64,000 bases of DNA, taken from Lucinisca nassula (Eukaryota > Mollusca > Bivalvia > Lucinida > Lucinidae). The position numbers and the translations under genes were made by a program. How positions within the stretch are numbered: position 1 is the first letter of the stretch; the number at the start of each line of letters is the position of its first letter. The stretch is taken from positions 117,245,900 through 117,309,899 of the forward strand of contig OY757025.1 of assembly GCA_963580285.1 (NCBI GenBank). The letters run 5' to 3'. Shown piece after piece: positions 41,193 through 50,937 of the stretch. The notes below the pieces were generated by a model. It saw only the letters and a list, made by a program, of their open reading frames with translations, searched no databases and was not told the DNA's origin.

Positions 41193-42412
41193 TTGATATA
41201 TGCAGATGACGTGCTCCTACTATCTGAGAGCAAGGAAGGTCTACAATCCTGTCTGGATTCGTTGCAAATGTACTGCGACTACTGGAAGCTAAAAATTAAT
41301 ATTGATAAATCCAAAGTTATGATTTTCAGTGCAGGAAATATCAAGAAAGAAAATTTTCAGTTCAAACTTAATGATTCAGTTATTGAAATTGTTGATAAAT
41401 ACAAATACCTAGGTATATTACTTTCCTATAATGGAAATTTAAAACATGCTGCTGATCACATGTATCAAAAAAGTTTAAAGTTAGTATTTTCACTTAAATC
41501 AAAATTACTTGATTATGATTCAATGAGCAACACTTTAAAGTTTAAGCTCTTTGATAATCTTATACGCCCGATTTTAACATATGGGGCTAAAGTTTGGATT
41601 GGTGACTACAACATAAAAGAGAAAACTCTCGACACATTGCCTTTTGAGAAAATTCAAAATCGATTTTGCAAATATTTACTAGGCGTACATAAGAAAGCAT
41701 CGAATATAGCGTCTAGACTGGAGTTTGGTCGAGGACCAATACTTAATTATATATGCTCACAAACGTTTAAATATTACTCTCGTTTGTGTCAGCTTCCAGA
41801 AGATCGCTTACTGAAAGAGGTGTTTGAACTGGATAGAAAATTGAGTCAAGAAGGGTACAAATCATGGTGTTCTTGTATATGTAACTTTATGCAGAGATTT
41901 TCAACTACTGAACAAGAAGTACAGTCTTGTAACATGTCAGAGATCATCTCTACTAAATACTCATCTAACATAAATAAGGAATTATCGCATATGAGAAATC
42001 AGGTTCAGGATAATAAACTAAATACTTTTTCAAATATTTATACACAATTTTCTTTGCAAAATTGTCTTTTGGACTTCCAAAATCTAAAACTAGAGAACTT
42101 TCGAAGATTAGGATAAGTGCTCATGACTTACTTATAGAGCGAGGTCGTTACTTTAGACCACCTGTTCCTCGTGAGAGTAGAATTTGTACCACTTGTGATA
42201 CAATAGAAAACGAGGAAAATTTTATATTTTATTGTACGAAAAATTCTGATATAAGAATTAATTTATTTCAGAAATTGAACATTGAATACCATGACTTGAT
42301 TCCAAATACTGACGCATCATTGAAAGCTCTTGTCCGCTTAATGAACCCAGTAACTGTAGAGAAGACAAAATATATTTGTGACTTCATAACGGCATCTCTC
42401 AGCCTAAGATAA
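41193..42412 (+). pseudogene. LINE A RT thumb and C-terminal zinc-knuckle region, fragment 5
   Basis: 41193-42116 begins MIYADDVLLLSESKEGLQSC (catalytic YADD intact), then WKLKINIDKSKVMIFS, YKYLGILLSYNGN and FDNLIRPILTYGAKVWIGD. A frameshift near 42062-42110 passes to 42062-42412: KIRISAHDLLIERGRYFRP, then SRICTTCDTIENEENFIFYC, a CxxC...C pattern like LINE B (RICKHCN...HFISQC). The stop at 42410 is followed by the 3' UTR. LINE A and LINE B belong to one clade. Confidence 0.88.
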
Positions 42413-42552
42413 TTTGGAATGCTCATTATTACTTCATACCATTTCATCACATTCATCTCGAATTGCATTGTTAATTATCGTATATTGTATACATGTCTTA
42501 GAGGACACCGTCTATTATGTCGGTTTTCTAAATAAATCTTGTATCTTGTATA
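42413..42552 (+). other. LINE A 3' UTR with TTGTATC tail
   Basis: AT-rich, with AATAAA near 42530 and CTTGTATCTTGTAT at the end, i.e. two short tail repeats. This marks the 3' end of LINE A. The sequence changes at about 42553. Confidence 0.7.
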
Positions 42553-42933
42553 TAAATATGGGAACATATTTTTGGGGGCCAAACGACTACGGGTGGGGGC
42601 CAAACGACTAGGGGCCAAAAAGGAAGCGAAACGACCTGGGGGAAACGTCTCTCGTTACCGTCGCTTTATGGGGGACGTCACGGATGTAAACAATATGGTT
42701 GCGAATTTGAAAACGAATAAGAAAAATATGATTTAAAATTAAAACTCTTCGATCCAAGGAGGAAAAAGGCTTTGTAGAAGGTAAATTATATTGACATTTA
42801 TGATAATACAAGCGGAGAAACTGAAGTCATTGTCTCAGAATCGAAGATTTGTAAATAAATAGTGCTATTCCGTCGCGAGGGCAGATTTGACAGGTAGCTA
42901 TACATAACGATACTTAAACTTTTAAACTATACG
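42553..42933 (+). promoter_or_regulatory. Leader/5' region of the RNase H-PHD gene
   Basis: Starts with direct repeats of GGGGGCCAAACGACTACGGG and GGGGCCAAACGACTAGGG, then GAAACGACCTGGGGG, GTAAACAATATGG and GGGGGACGTCACGGATG (CRE-like GACGTCA). The AT-rich part before the ATG at 42934 shows no TATA box that I can defend. It may be the internal promoter and 5' UTR of a LINE, or a host-type promoter. Confidence 0.4.
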
Positions 42934-45591
42934 ATGGATCCAGTTGAAATATTCGTTGATGGAGCGTGTAAAAACAATGGGCACAACAACCCTCAGGCAG
43001 GATGTGGGGTATATTGGGGCCCTCTCCACCCTTTGAACTGTGCTGAAAATTTAAAAGGAGAAAAGCAGACTAACAACAGAGGAGAACTGACAGCTGCAAT
43101 TGTTGGCATTACACAGGCCATTACTTGCAAGATGACATGGGTTCAGGTAACAACTGACAGCAAATATGTAAAAGATGGCATCACGAAATGGATCAAAGAT
43201 TGGAAGCAAAATGACTGGAAAACGACCAAGAAGAAGGGAGATAGAGATGTTTTGAACAAGGATCTATGGTTGATCTTAGATTTTCTGCAGGAGCAACTCA
43301 CAGTTGACTGGCGTTGGGTTGAAGGACACAAAGACAGTGAAGGAAACAAAGAAGCGGATGATCTTGCGAAGCTCGGAATCAATTCAGAGACAACAGTATG
43401 GCAGTGCATGGCTTTCAGATTATACGAAGAACATCAGAGTAATGCTGTTAGCATAGCATCTGTTCCCGTGCATGTAAACATCCAGGAAAAGAAGCCGGAT
43501 TATATTTGTAAATCTTGTAGGAGGAGGTGCGGTGAAGATGATGATGCCATACAATGTCAGGAATGCAGGTATTGGATGCATTACACGTGTACAGACTTAC
43601 CAGATTACCAATTATATCTATATGAAAGTACACAAAGAAAATTTACGTGCAAATTTTGTGTAAATATTGAAAGTGATTTTTCTAAAAATTCAAAGGTTAG
43701 CCGGAGCTCACCCAGTTCTACAGATCCTATCTATTGCCAAGATTCTGAACCAAATAAAATAATGGACAGACAGGATGCAAGTGCAGAGTCGGACACTTGC
43801 TGCATTCCAGCAGACTTTAAATCTGCTGCATGCCAGACTGATCAATCTCCTCATGAGCCGCGAGAGAAGAAATATGCACATTGTCAGACTGACATTGGCA
43901 TGATCAGTTCAAAAGAATGGAAATCTACATCAAGTCAAACTACAGAGAACTTTTTTCAGCTTGTTGACCTTCAAGAGCTAAAGAAAACAACAATTACTGC
44001 TCTACAAGACTCATTTGTTGGGGCTTTTGACAGAATGAATGAATCCGTTAGAGAATTAAAGACCAACAATGATGAAGAACGCCAGTTGAAGATGAAAATT
44101 AATGACCTTCTTAGAGAAAATGAGAGGCTAAGAGCAGAGAATTCACAAGAGAATAAAACTAAGAAACCCTGTCAAGGCTGCAATGACTTCTCTCACAGGG
44201 TGGACAAGTTAACAAAATCATTGGAAAAAGAGAAAGAAAATACACAGGCCAAAATTCATGAAATAACTATCCAGAAAGAGCTCCAAGATGCCAAAGTGAG
44301 AGCTGACCATTCTCTACTCCAACATAAACTTGAAATTATGAAGAAGCAGTTGTCCATGCAAGAAAATGAAGTTGCATCTTTAGAAGAACGCATCAGGAAG
44401 AAAAATGACTTAATTGCAACATTAGAAGACAGAACAGGTAAAATGGCATCAAAGATCTCTGAGCTTCAAGATGAGGTGCTCTCATGGAAATTGCATGAAT
44501 GTCAAGCCAGTAATCAACAACAGCATCAAAGGACAGAGTTAGAACAGCCAAATAAGGGCAATGATAAGTTGGACACTCAGACACTGTCAGGAAATGAAGT
44601 CTCCCTCACAGACACATGTACAAGACACTATAATGATGTTATTAAAGACACTACCCACATGCTTAATGACACAAGAAGGACAAGCGAAACTAAAGAGCAT
44701 CAAGAGAACAAGCATCAATCTAGAACAAACTCACCGAACAGAAGTGAAACTAGAAAAGTGCAGTTTATTGGTACATCTAATTCAAAGTTTGTATCACTTA
44801 AATACATAGCAGGTACAGAGTTCAATATCTCTAAAAAGATCAAGTATACGCTTGCTGAAATAAAAGACTACATAGACACTCTGGAGTCCAGTGAACACCA
44901 AGATGCATTTGTGCTGCAGTCACTATGTAATGACATTCCAAAGAAATCTGTAGATGATTGTGTGAAGGAATTGGTTGAAATAATAGACACTATCGGATCC
45001 AAATACAAAGATGCGAAGACTGTGGTTTCTTTAGGACTTCCCAGGGATAATGTCAGTCTGAATACGAAAACAGAGAAAATAAATGTCCTCCTGAAAGAAA
45101 GTCTTGATGGAAGACACAACGTACAAATCTGTGACAACAGTAATCTGTTCTATCGGGGCGCTGCACAACAAGGGATGCTGAAAGAGGATGGTCTCCATTT
45201 ATCCAGGGATGGAACGAAAGCATTGGCCAAAAATATCAAAGAATCCCTATACGATGTATTTGATATCCCCATGGTAACATTTGACTCGAAAGGCAAAGAC
45301 AGGCTATATAAAGATACGTATAGAGGCAGTGAGTATGATGACCGACAGCAGGGAACCCGTTTTCACTACAGAAGGGTTAACAAATATCCAACGAGGGATG
45401 ATGAAACAAAATTTAGATATAGAACCAATGGGCGTGTAAGGGATAGCCATTATGAGAGGGAGGACAAGCCGTTTTACTATCATGGACACAATTTATCGCC
45501 ACGGGGTCGTAGAGACAATGATGAAATGGGGCATCACAGACATACATATGGCCCATCTTTCCAGCACAGATACGAAGACAGACACTATTAG
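42934..45591 (+). CDS. RNase H1 - PHD finger - coiled coil - SGNH-like protein, candidate LINE ORF1
   Basis: Intact 885-codon ORF. Residues 1-150 are an RNase H1 domain: FVDGACKNNG (D9), NRGELTAA (E51), TTDSKYVKDG (D75), WVEGHKDSEGN (H132) and EADDLA (D142), so the full catalytic set is present. Residues 190-243 form a C4HC3 PHD finger: C192-x2-C195, C208-x2-C211, H216-x2-C219, C239-x2-C242. About 365-520 is a long coiled coil (LLRENERLRAENSQE, VASLEERIRKKNDLIATLED). Residues 608-775 look like an SGNH esterase: FIGTSNSKF (S615, usual GDS changed to GTS), LCNDIP (N666), and EDGLHLSRDGTKALAKNI (D752, H755). The tail 780-885 is rich in Arg, Tyr and His and may bind nucleic acid. PHD, coiled coil and esterase are known parts of CR1/L2-type ORF1 proteins. 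An RNase H1 at the N-terminus of such a protein is, to my knowledge, unusual. A host gene is an alternative. Confidence 0.9.
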   Translation: MDPVEIFVDGACKNNGHNNPQAGCGVYWGPLHPLNCAENLKGEKQTNNRGELTAAIVGITQAITCKMTWVQVTTDSKYVKDGITKWIKDWKQNDWKTTKKKGDRDVLNKDLWLILDFLQEQLTVDWRWVEGHKDSEGNKEADDLAKLGINSETTVWQCMAFRLYEEHQSNAVSIASVPVHVNIQEKKPDYICKSCRRRCGEDDDAIQCQECRYWMHYTCTDLPDYQLYLYESTQRKFTCKFCVNIESDFSKNSKVSRSSPSSTDPIYCQDSEPNKIMDRQDASAESDTCCIPADFKSAACQTDQSPHEPREKKYAHCQTDIGMISSKEWKSTSSQTTENFFQLVDLQELKKTTITALQDSFVGAFDRMNESVRELKTNNDEERQLKMKINDLLRENERLRAENSQENKTKKPCQGCNDFSHRVDKLTKSLEKEKENTQAKIHEITIQKELQDAKVRADHSLLQHKLEIMKKQLSMQENEVASLEERIRKKNDLIATLEDRTGKMASKISELQDEVLSWKLHECQASNQQQHQRTELEQPNKGNDKLDTQTLSGNEVSLTDTCTRHYNDVIKDTTHMLNDTRRTSETKEHQENKHQSRTNSPNRSETRKVQFIGTSNSKFVSLKYIAGTEFNISKKIKYTLAEIKDYIDTLESSEHQDAFVLQSLCNDIPKKSVDDCVKELVEIIDTIGSKYKDAKTVVSLGLPRDNVSLNTKTEKINVLLKESLDGRHNVQICDNSNLFYRGAAQQGMLKEDGLHLSRDGTKALAKNIKESLYDVFDIPMVTFDSKGKDRLYKDTYRGSEYDDRQQGTRFHYRRVNKYPTRDDETKFRYRTNGRVRDSHYEREDKPFYYHGHNLSPRGRRDNDEMGHHRHTYGPSFQHRYEDRHY

Positions 45592-45624
45592 CTGACTCGC
45601 ATAAGTCAGATCTGGACGCTGGCT
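45592..45624 (+). other. Short spacer after ORF1
   Basis: GCTGACTCGCATAAGTCAGA holds a small hairpin (CTGACT...AGTCAG) directly after the stop. Too weak to call a terminator in a eukaryote. Confidence 0.3.
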
Positions 45625-45915
45625 TGATGCATTGCGGAGACATGCCTGTACAAATACTTTCTAATTTGCACCGCCGTAAAATGAAAATTTTAAGACAAAG
45701 TTTTATTGTTTTTCTTGTTTCTGCTCTGTGTGTCGATTGTGGGTACACATTAGAACAGGTTCTAACGGGTGCCTGCGGTCGGTATTTTGGGGCGGAGACG
45801 GGGAAAGGGATAAAAAAAAAAATAAAGGTTTACCCCTTGAATCCCGGTTTTGCTATGTAAAGGTGGGGTCCAAGGGGGTCAGAATTGTATGGCCGTGTTT
45901 TCGTGATGTTTATAG
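45625..45915. mobile_element. Fold-back MITE between ORF1 and ORF2
   Basis: TGCCTGTACAAATACTTTCT, CGCCGTAAAATGAAAATTTT, GATTGTGGGTACACATTAGA and AGGTTTACCCCTTGAATCCC match the family at 6659-7275 and 8340-8770. The ends (CATGCCTGTACAAATAC, and GTATGGCCGTGTTTTCGTGATG) are partly inverted. It probably landed in the spacer later. Confidence 0.75.
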
Positions 45916-46655
45916 GCAAAAGCCAGTGAGAATCATTAATTTATTATAAAAAGTTATTTTTAGTGCTTTAAATTGAATATTCTACAAAATGTGACAGAAG
46001 TTTAATATATTGTGTTTTGTTCATTTTAATTAAGGATCTTTTTGAGTGGTCATTCCATACAAGATTCAGGAAGCGAGCCTTCGTCCAGTTTGATGTATTA
46101 CATATGGGATGTTCACGAGACTTTCTTGATCATTTAATAACAATCTGAAAACGAACTTTATTATAGGCGTGTAAAATAGACATTTTCACATGTGCAACGG
46201 GTGAATATTCGATGCTTTGAATGGAACATTCTACAAACCGTGACAGGAGATTTGATGTTTTGTTCATAATATGATTTGGGAATCTTGTATGAGTGGTCAT
46301 TATGTGTGGAATTTAGGAAGCTAGCCTCCGGCTGGTTTAATGGTTCCCATGTCGGATGTTCACAAGTGTAAGATTTTCTTGATCATATATAACAATTTTA
46401 TGCCGGATTCCTTTGTCGCGTACTTCAGTTTCAGTTGGCCACAAACGCCGTCTTGATGTACAAACCTTTAACCTTGTGATAGTATACGCGCATTAATATT
46501 TATTTATATATTTTCTTCTAGAATTCGGTCTGCTCGCGTTTCTGTTTAAATAACAGGGGTGTTATATGAAAGTATATATGTTATGAACCGGCCTAAATCG
46601 AATGCCTTTTTCTAACTTGAAGTGAAGAGTTATTCATCTATATCTTGTTCAAGGC
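45916..46655 (+). repeat. ORF1-ORF2 spacer with two ~235-bp degenerate monomers
   Basis: 45975-46170 and 46215-46400 repeat the same order: ATTCTACAAA(A/C)(T/C)GTGACAG, TTTTGTTCAT, GAGTGGTCATT, TAGGAAGC.AGCC and CGGATGTTCAC, TTTTCTTGATCATAT-like. Two such monomers directly upstream of an endonuclease-RT ORF look like the tandem promoter monomers of some LINE 5' UTRs. TTTTCTTCTAG at 46512 could be a splice acceptor, but no donor is evident. Confidence 0.55.
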
Positions 46656-49600
46656 ATGTGTCACAGTACTTCATCTTCATTCATATCCATTTGTTCATGG
46701 AACGTTGGCGGTCTGGTATCTAAGTCCCACAACAAACTGAATGACGCAAGTTTTATAAAAGAACTGGTATCATATGATATTATTTTCTTAAGTGAAACTC
46801 ATACCGGTTTTGATACTCATATTGGTATTGAAGGCTACCAGCATATTCCCATATGTCGTCCAATTTCTAGTAATAATAGGTACTATGGGGGCTTAGCTTT
46901 GCTTATCAGGAAAACTTTGCGCGATGGTATCAAGTTTTTAAAAAACAGTAGCTCAGAATTCCAATGGATAAAGCTTAAGAAAGATTATTTTAGTCTTGAT
47001 AAGGACATGTTTATATGTTTTTCATACATTTCACCTTGCTCTTTTCAAAGCAAATCAGATTCTGATAGCCTAGATGCAATAATTCGAGATATTAATTTGT
47101 TTAAAACTGATGGTAATATATTAATTTGTGGTGATTTAAATGCTAGAACAGGATTAGATCCAGATTTTATAGTTAATGATAATGACAAACATTTACCTCT
47201 AGACCCCTCATATATTATTGACTCAAATATCTTGAAACGTAATAGTGAGGATAATAAAGTGGATGACAGGGGTAAACAGATGAATGAATTATGCATTTCT
47301 TCGAGAATGCGAATTTTAAATGGAAGGGTGTTAGGGGATCATTTTGGCAAGTTTACATGCCAAAAACCAACCGGTGCAAGTGTTGTGGACTATATGATTG
47401 CTTCTGAAGAGTTATTAAAGGATATTATGTATTTTCATGTGAGCCCATTTCAGCCTGTATTTTCAGACTGTCACAGTAAAATATCAGTCTGTATAAAAGC
47501 AATGGTTAATAATAGAAATTACACACATATTAATCATGAAAGGATGCCTGCTCATTTAAATTGGAATAAACATTCTGCTGAAAGGTTCTGGAAAGCGCTC
47601 AATGATGTCGAAATTTGCAATAAAATTGGTCTCTTTTTGGATAGAAAATTTAATTATGAGGAAACAGATGTTGAAAATGCATGCAGTTTATTTGAAAGCA
47701 TAATACACGAAGCTGCTACCAAAAGTCTAAAGACCAAGTCTTCCAATAAAATTACATGTAAGAAAAAATTACATAAGTGGTATGATGAAGAGTTGTACGT
47801 TAAGAGAAGGCTGGTTAATTCAAAAGCAAATTTAATGTTCAAACAACCATTTAATGTTTCACTTAGAAATTCCTATTTCAAACATTATAGGGAGTACAGG
47901 AAACTTCTGAAATTTAAAAGAAAAAATTACACAAAAAATATTTTTTCAAAACTGGACAGCCTGGAAAGTAGGGATCCCAAAGCTTATTGGTCATTGGTAA
48001 ATTCTCTTAAAAATGAACAAGATCAATGTAGAGGTCCAGAATTAAGCATTGATGCAGATGTGTGGTATGATTATTTTAGAAATTTAAACTCAGTTAAGAG
48101 TAAGTACAATGAAAGGTTAGATCAGCTGAATCAACTTTTAAAAAACAATAAAGAACCTACTACATTCAGCTTACTGGATGTCACAATAAAGGATAAAGAA
48201 ATTCAGTCTTCTATCAGCAAACTTAAAAATGATAAGGCATCCGGTTTGGATTATATAAGGAATGAAATGATAAAGGCTGGTGCTGTTGTTTTACTGCCAT
48301 GCTTAAACAAATTGTTTAATTTAATTTTTTCCTCAGGAGTTTACCCATCGAATTGGGCTAAGGGCTACATTTCTCCCATTTTCAAAACAGGAGATAACTC
48401 AAATCCAGATAATTACCGTGGAATCACGATTACATCAAGTCTGGGAAAACTTTTCAATATGATCATGAATGCCAGGTTGGACCACTTTTTGGAAGAAAAT
48501 CATATTATTGATAATGTTCAGATAGGCTTTACTAAAAATGCAAGAACATCAGATCACATGTTTGTACTGAAAACCTTAATAGATAAATATACAAATACAA
48601 CAGGTGGAAAACTATATTCATGCTTTGTAGATTTTCAAAAAGCTTTTGACTCTGTAATTCATCCGGGTTTAAGAGTTAAATTAAAAGAACTAAATATAAA
48701 TGGCAAATTTTATGACATTCTGAATAGTCTTTATGATAAAAGTACTGTATGTGTAAGACTTGGTGAATATCGCACTGATCTTTTTGAATCCAAAGTAGGT
48801 GTTCGCCAAGGAGATGTGCTAAGCCCTAACTTGTTTAAAATTTTTATAAATGACATCCCAAGCTATTTGCGTGGCACTCCCGATCCAGCCCTTATTAACG
48901 ATCTCACAATTAATTGTTTAATGTATGCTGACGATATTGTTTTATTATCAACATCGCCCACTGGTTTGCAAGAGAAGCTGAACAAATTGCACGAATTTTG
49001 TCAAGACTGGTGTTTGACGGTAAATGTTTCAAAAACAAAGGTATTAGTATTTAATAAACCTGGAAGGCTGGTGCAGTCAAATTTTTATTTTAACAATGAA
49101 GCCCTGGAAAATGTTAAACATTATCGCTATTTGGGTGTGCACTTTTCTGCAAGTGGGGTATTTAATTTTGCACAGGAAGACATTTTCAAGAAGTCAATTA
49201 AAGCATCTTTCAAACTTACCAAATTGACTACAACGGGTGAGCCAAGTATTAAAACTAGTCTTCATTTGTATGATAATTTATTAAAGCCCATAGTATTATA
49301 CGGCTCAGAAATTTGGGGTGCCTTTAAAACAAACAGTGCAGCATGTAATAAAAACAGATGTTTCATTTTTGAAGAAATTTTTAGGAATAATATTGCTGAT
49401 AAGTCTCAGATAAAATATTTGAAATACATTTTAGGAGTAAGCAAGCACTCTTCTAATCTAGCTATTCTTTCTGAGACCGGTCGTTTTCCCATGTACTTCT
49501 CGATCATATTTTCAATTGTAAAGTATCTACATAGACTGGAAAATGTATCAAGTACGTTACTTAAGGATTCATATGTTTTATCTAAATCTTTACATAATAG

Positions 49601-50186
49601 AGGCATTCAAACTTGGTACTCGTCTGCAGTTTATATACTAAAAGTACTGAATATCGATATTTCGGCTTGTAGGAATCTTACTGAAAGTCAGTTAACTATA
49701 ATGATTAAAAAGAAGCTTATAAAAGGCTTTAAAGCACTATGGCAGAATGAAAAGGATGAAAAAAGTACTGATGGAAAACTTGAAACATACTTCCAAATTA
49801 AGAAAGACTTTAGTACAGAACCATATTTGTTTTTAGACCAGTTTAATGTGAGAAGGGCTAGAATAAGTTCGCATAATCTATTTATTGAAACTGGTAGGTA
49901 TTCAAAACCAAAAAGTATTCCTCGTTCTGATAGAATTTGTAAACATTGTAATCTAAAGTGCATAGAGAATGAGTTTCATTTTATTTCACAATGTACTTTG
50001 TATAACTCAGAGAGGGAAAAACTCTTTGCTGAGATACAACTTAAAAACAATAATTTCAATCTGTTAAACGCCAATGACAAAGCTAAATGGTTACTTTTGC
50101 AAGAGGAAAAGGGTATACTACATGCACTAGGAACTTTTATCCACCATTGTTTTGAAAAGAGAAATAATAACTGCAAGTCAGTCTAA
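46656..50186 (+). CDS. LINE B ORF2: APE-type endonuclease and reverse transcriptase, intact
   Basis: Intact 1176-codon ORF. Endonuclease, residues 8-282: CSWNVGGL (N16), FLSETHTG (E47), ILICGDLNARTG (D160, N162), GASVVDYMIASEEL and the terminal SDCH (D271, H273) at the usual SDH position. RT, about 510-830: DNYRGITITSSLGKLF, YSCFVDFQKAFDSV (D659), VGVRQGDVLSPNLFKIFIND, CLMYADDIVLLS (D759, D760) and VNVSKTKVLVFN. C-terminus: RICKHCN...FHFISQC (C1095, C1098, H1108, C1113) zinc-knuckle-like. There is no RNase H in this ORF. It nicks target DNA and copies its own RNA there (target-primed reverse transcription). It is closely related to the decayed LINE A upstream. The start at 46656 fits because the endonuclease motif follows within 16 residues. 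All catalytic positions are kept, so it may be active or only recently dead. Confidence 0.93.
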   Translation: MCHSTSSSFISICSWNVGGLVSKSHNKLNDASFIKELVSYDIIFLSETHTGFDTHIGIEGYQHIPICRPISSNNRYYGGLALLIRKTLRDGIKFLKNSSSEFQWIKLKKDYFSLDKDMFICFSYISPCSFQSKSDSDSLDAIIRDINLFKTDGNILICGDLNARTGLDPDFIVNDNDKHLPLDPSYIIDSNILKRNSEDNKVDDRGKQMNELCISSRMRILNGRVLGDHFGKFTCQKPTGASVVDYMIASEELLKDIMYFHVSPFQPVFSDCHSKISVCIKAMVNNRNYTHINHERMPAHLNWNKHSAERFWKALNDVEICNKIGLFLDRKFNYEETDVENACSLFESIIHEAATKSLKTKSSNKITCKKKLHKWYDEELYVKRRLVNSKANLMFKQPFNVSLRNSYFKHYREYRKLLKFKRKNYTKNIFSKLDSLESRDPKAYWSLVNSLKNEQDQCRGPELSIDADVWYDYFRNLNSVKSKYNERLDQLNQLLKNNKEPTTFSLLDVTIKDKEIQSSISKLKNDKASGLDYIRNEMIKAGAVVLLPCLNKLFNLIFSSGVYPSNWAKGYISPIFKTGDNSNPDNYRGITITSSLGKLFNMIMNARLDHFLEENHIIDNVQIGFTKNARTSDHMFVLKTLIDKYTNTTGGKLYSCFVDFQKAFDSVIHPGLRVKLKELNINGKFYDILNSLYDKSTVCVRLGEYRTDLFESKVGVRQGDVLSPNLFKIFINDIPSYLRGTPDPALINDLTINCLMYADDIVLLSTSPTGLQEKLNKLHEFCQDWCLTVNVSKTKVLVFNKPGRLVQSNFYFNNEALENVKHYRYLGVHFSASGVFNFAQEDIFKKSIKASFKLTKLTTTGEPSIKTSLHLYDNLLKPIVLYGSEIWGAFKTNSAACNKNRCFIFEEIFRNNIADKSQIKYLKYILGVSKHSSNLAILSETGRFPMYFSIIFSIVKYLHRLENVSSTLLKDSYVLSKSLHNRGIQTWYSSAVYILKVLNIDISACRNLTESQLTIMIKKKLIKGFKALWQNEKDEKSTDGKLETYFQIKKDFSTEPYLFLDQFNVRRARISSHNLFIETGRYSKPKSIPRSDRICKHCNLKCIENEFHFISQCTLYNSEREKLFAEIQLKNNNFNLLNANDKAKWLLLQEEKGILHALGTFIHHCFEKRNNNCKSV

Positions 50187-50543
50187 TCTATCTACAGATG
50201 CTGGGGCGGTCATTCTTGGCCATTTCCTCAGTTAACCCACACTCAGTGACTCAACTAGTTATAAGACCGCTTGCGTCTCCAAACATTCTTCAGTCTGTCA
50301 CACATTTCCACTCATCATACAGTCATTCGTTTCCCGAGTCTGAAATTCTGTGTATGTGATGCGAGTTTTATGTTGTCTATTTGTTGTCCTTGTTGGGGTT
50401 TTGTAGTTGAGGGTAATTGTCTTGTGTGTTTTCAATCAAATTGTGTTTTTTTTTTTTTTTTTACAATTTTGATGCCCGCAAGGGTCCGTGATTGGATAAT
50501 AAATATATTCTATTCTATTCTATTCTATTCTATTCTATTCTAT
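50187..50543 (+). other. LINE B 3' UTR with ATTCT microsatellite tail
   Basis: About 350 bp after the stop, with a T run (50443-50462), GATAATAAATATA and then about eight ATTCT repeats (50506-50543). Short tail repeats instead of poly(A) are typical of several LINE clades and define the 3' end of the element. I do not find a convincing target duplication. Confidence 0.75.
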
Positions 50544-50823
50544 AGTGAGACCCGCCTCACTACATTCATTGCGGTCCAATAAGAAACGATTGGATCTGTT
50601 CTCAAGGGAAGTAATTATTAAAAACGATATTTTTTTTATAATCAGATAAATTTTGATGGCTCTGTATTACTCTATAATTGCAGTTATATTGAGAAGACAG
50701 GGAAAAGGGTAAAGCTGGTCGCTTTCTTGTTTTACAGTTTAATCTTATCTAAACGTTCCGAGTGATTTCTATCTCTCGATCAGCATTCGTCTTTCTGATT
50801 TCATTTCAAGTTCCATGCTGGAA
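50544..50823. other. Flanking sequence, no gene
   Basis: No repeat or coding signature that I recognise. The first bases TAGTGAGACCCGCCTCAC hold a short GTGAG/CTCAC hairpin. Confidence 0.5.
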
Positions 50824-50937
50824 CGTGGTAGCTCAGTCCCAGTGGCCGCCCCCGCCTATAGGGACTTGAAGAAATATATGGGCTGCACGATGCTTCCACG
50901 CGGAGCTTAATCCAGCCCGCACACTAGTATCCCACTT
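50824..50937 (+). mobile_element. SINE, head part (split by an insertion)
   Basis: GGTAGCTCAGTCCCAGTGG (box-A-like), CCCCGCCTATAGGGACTTGA, TGGGCTGCACGATGCTTCCA and CAGCCCGCACACTAGTA match the first ~110 bp of the SINE at 12042-12341. The rest follows at 52507 after a 1.57-kb insertion. Confidence 0.8.
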
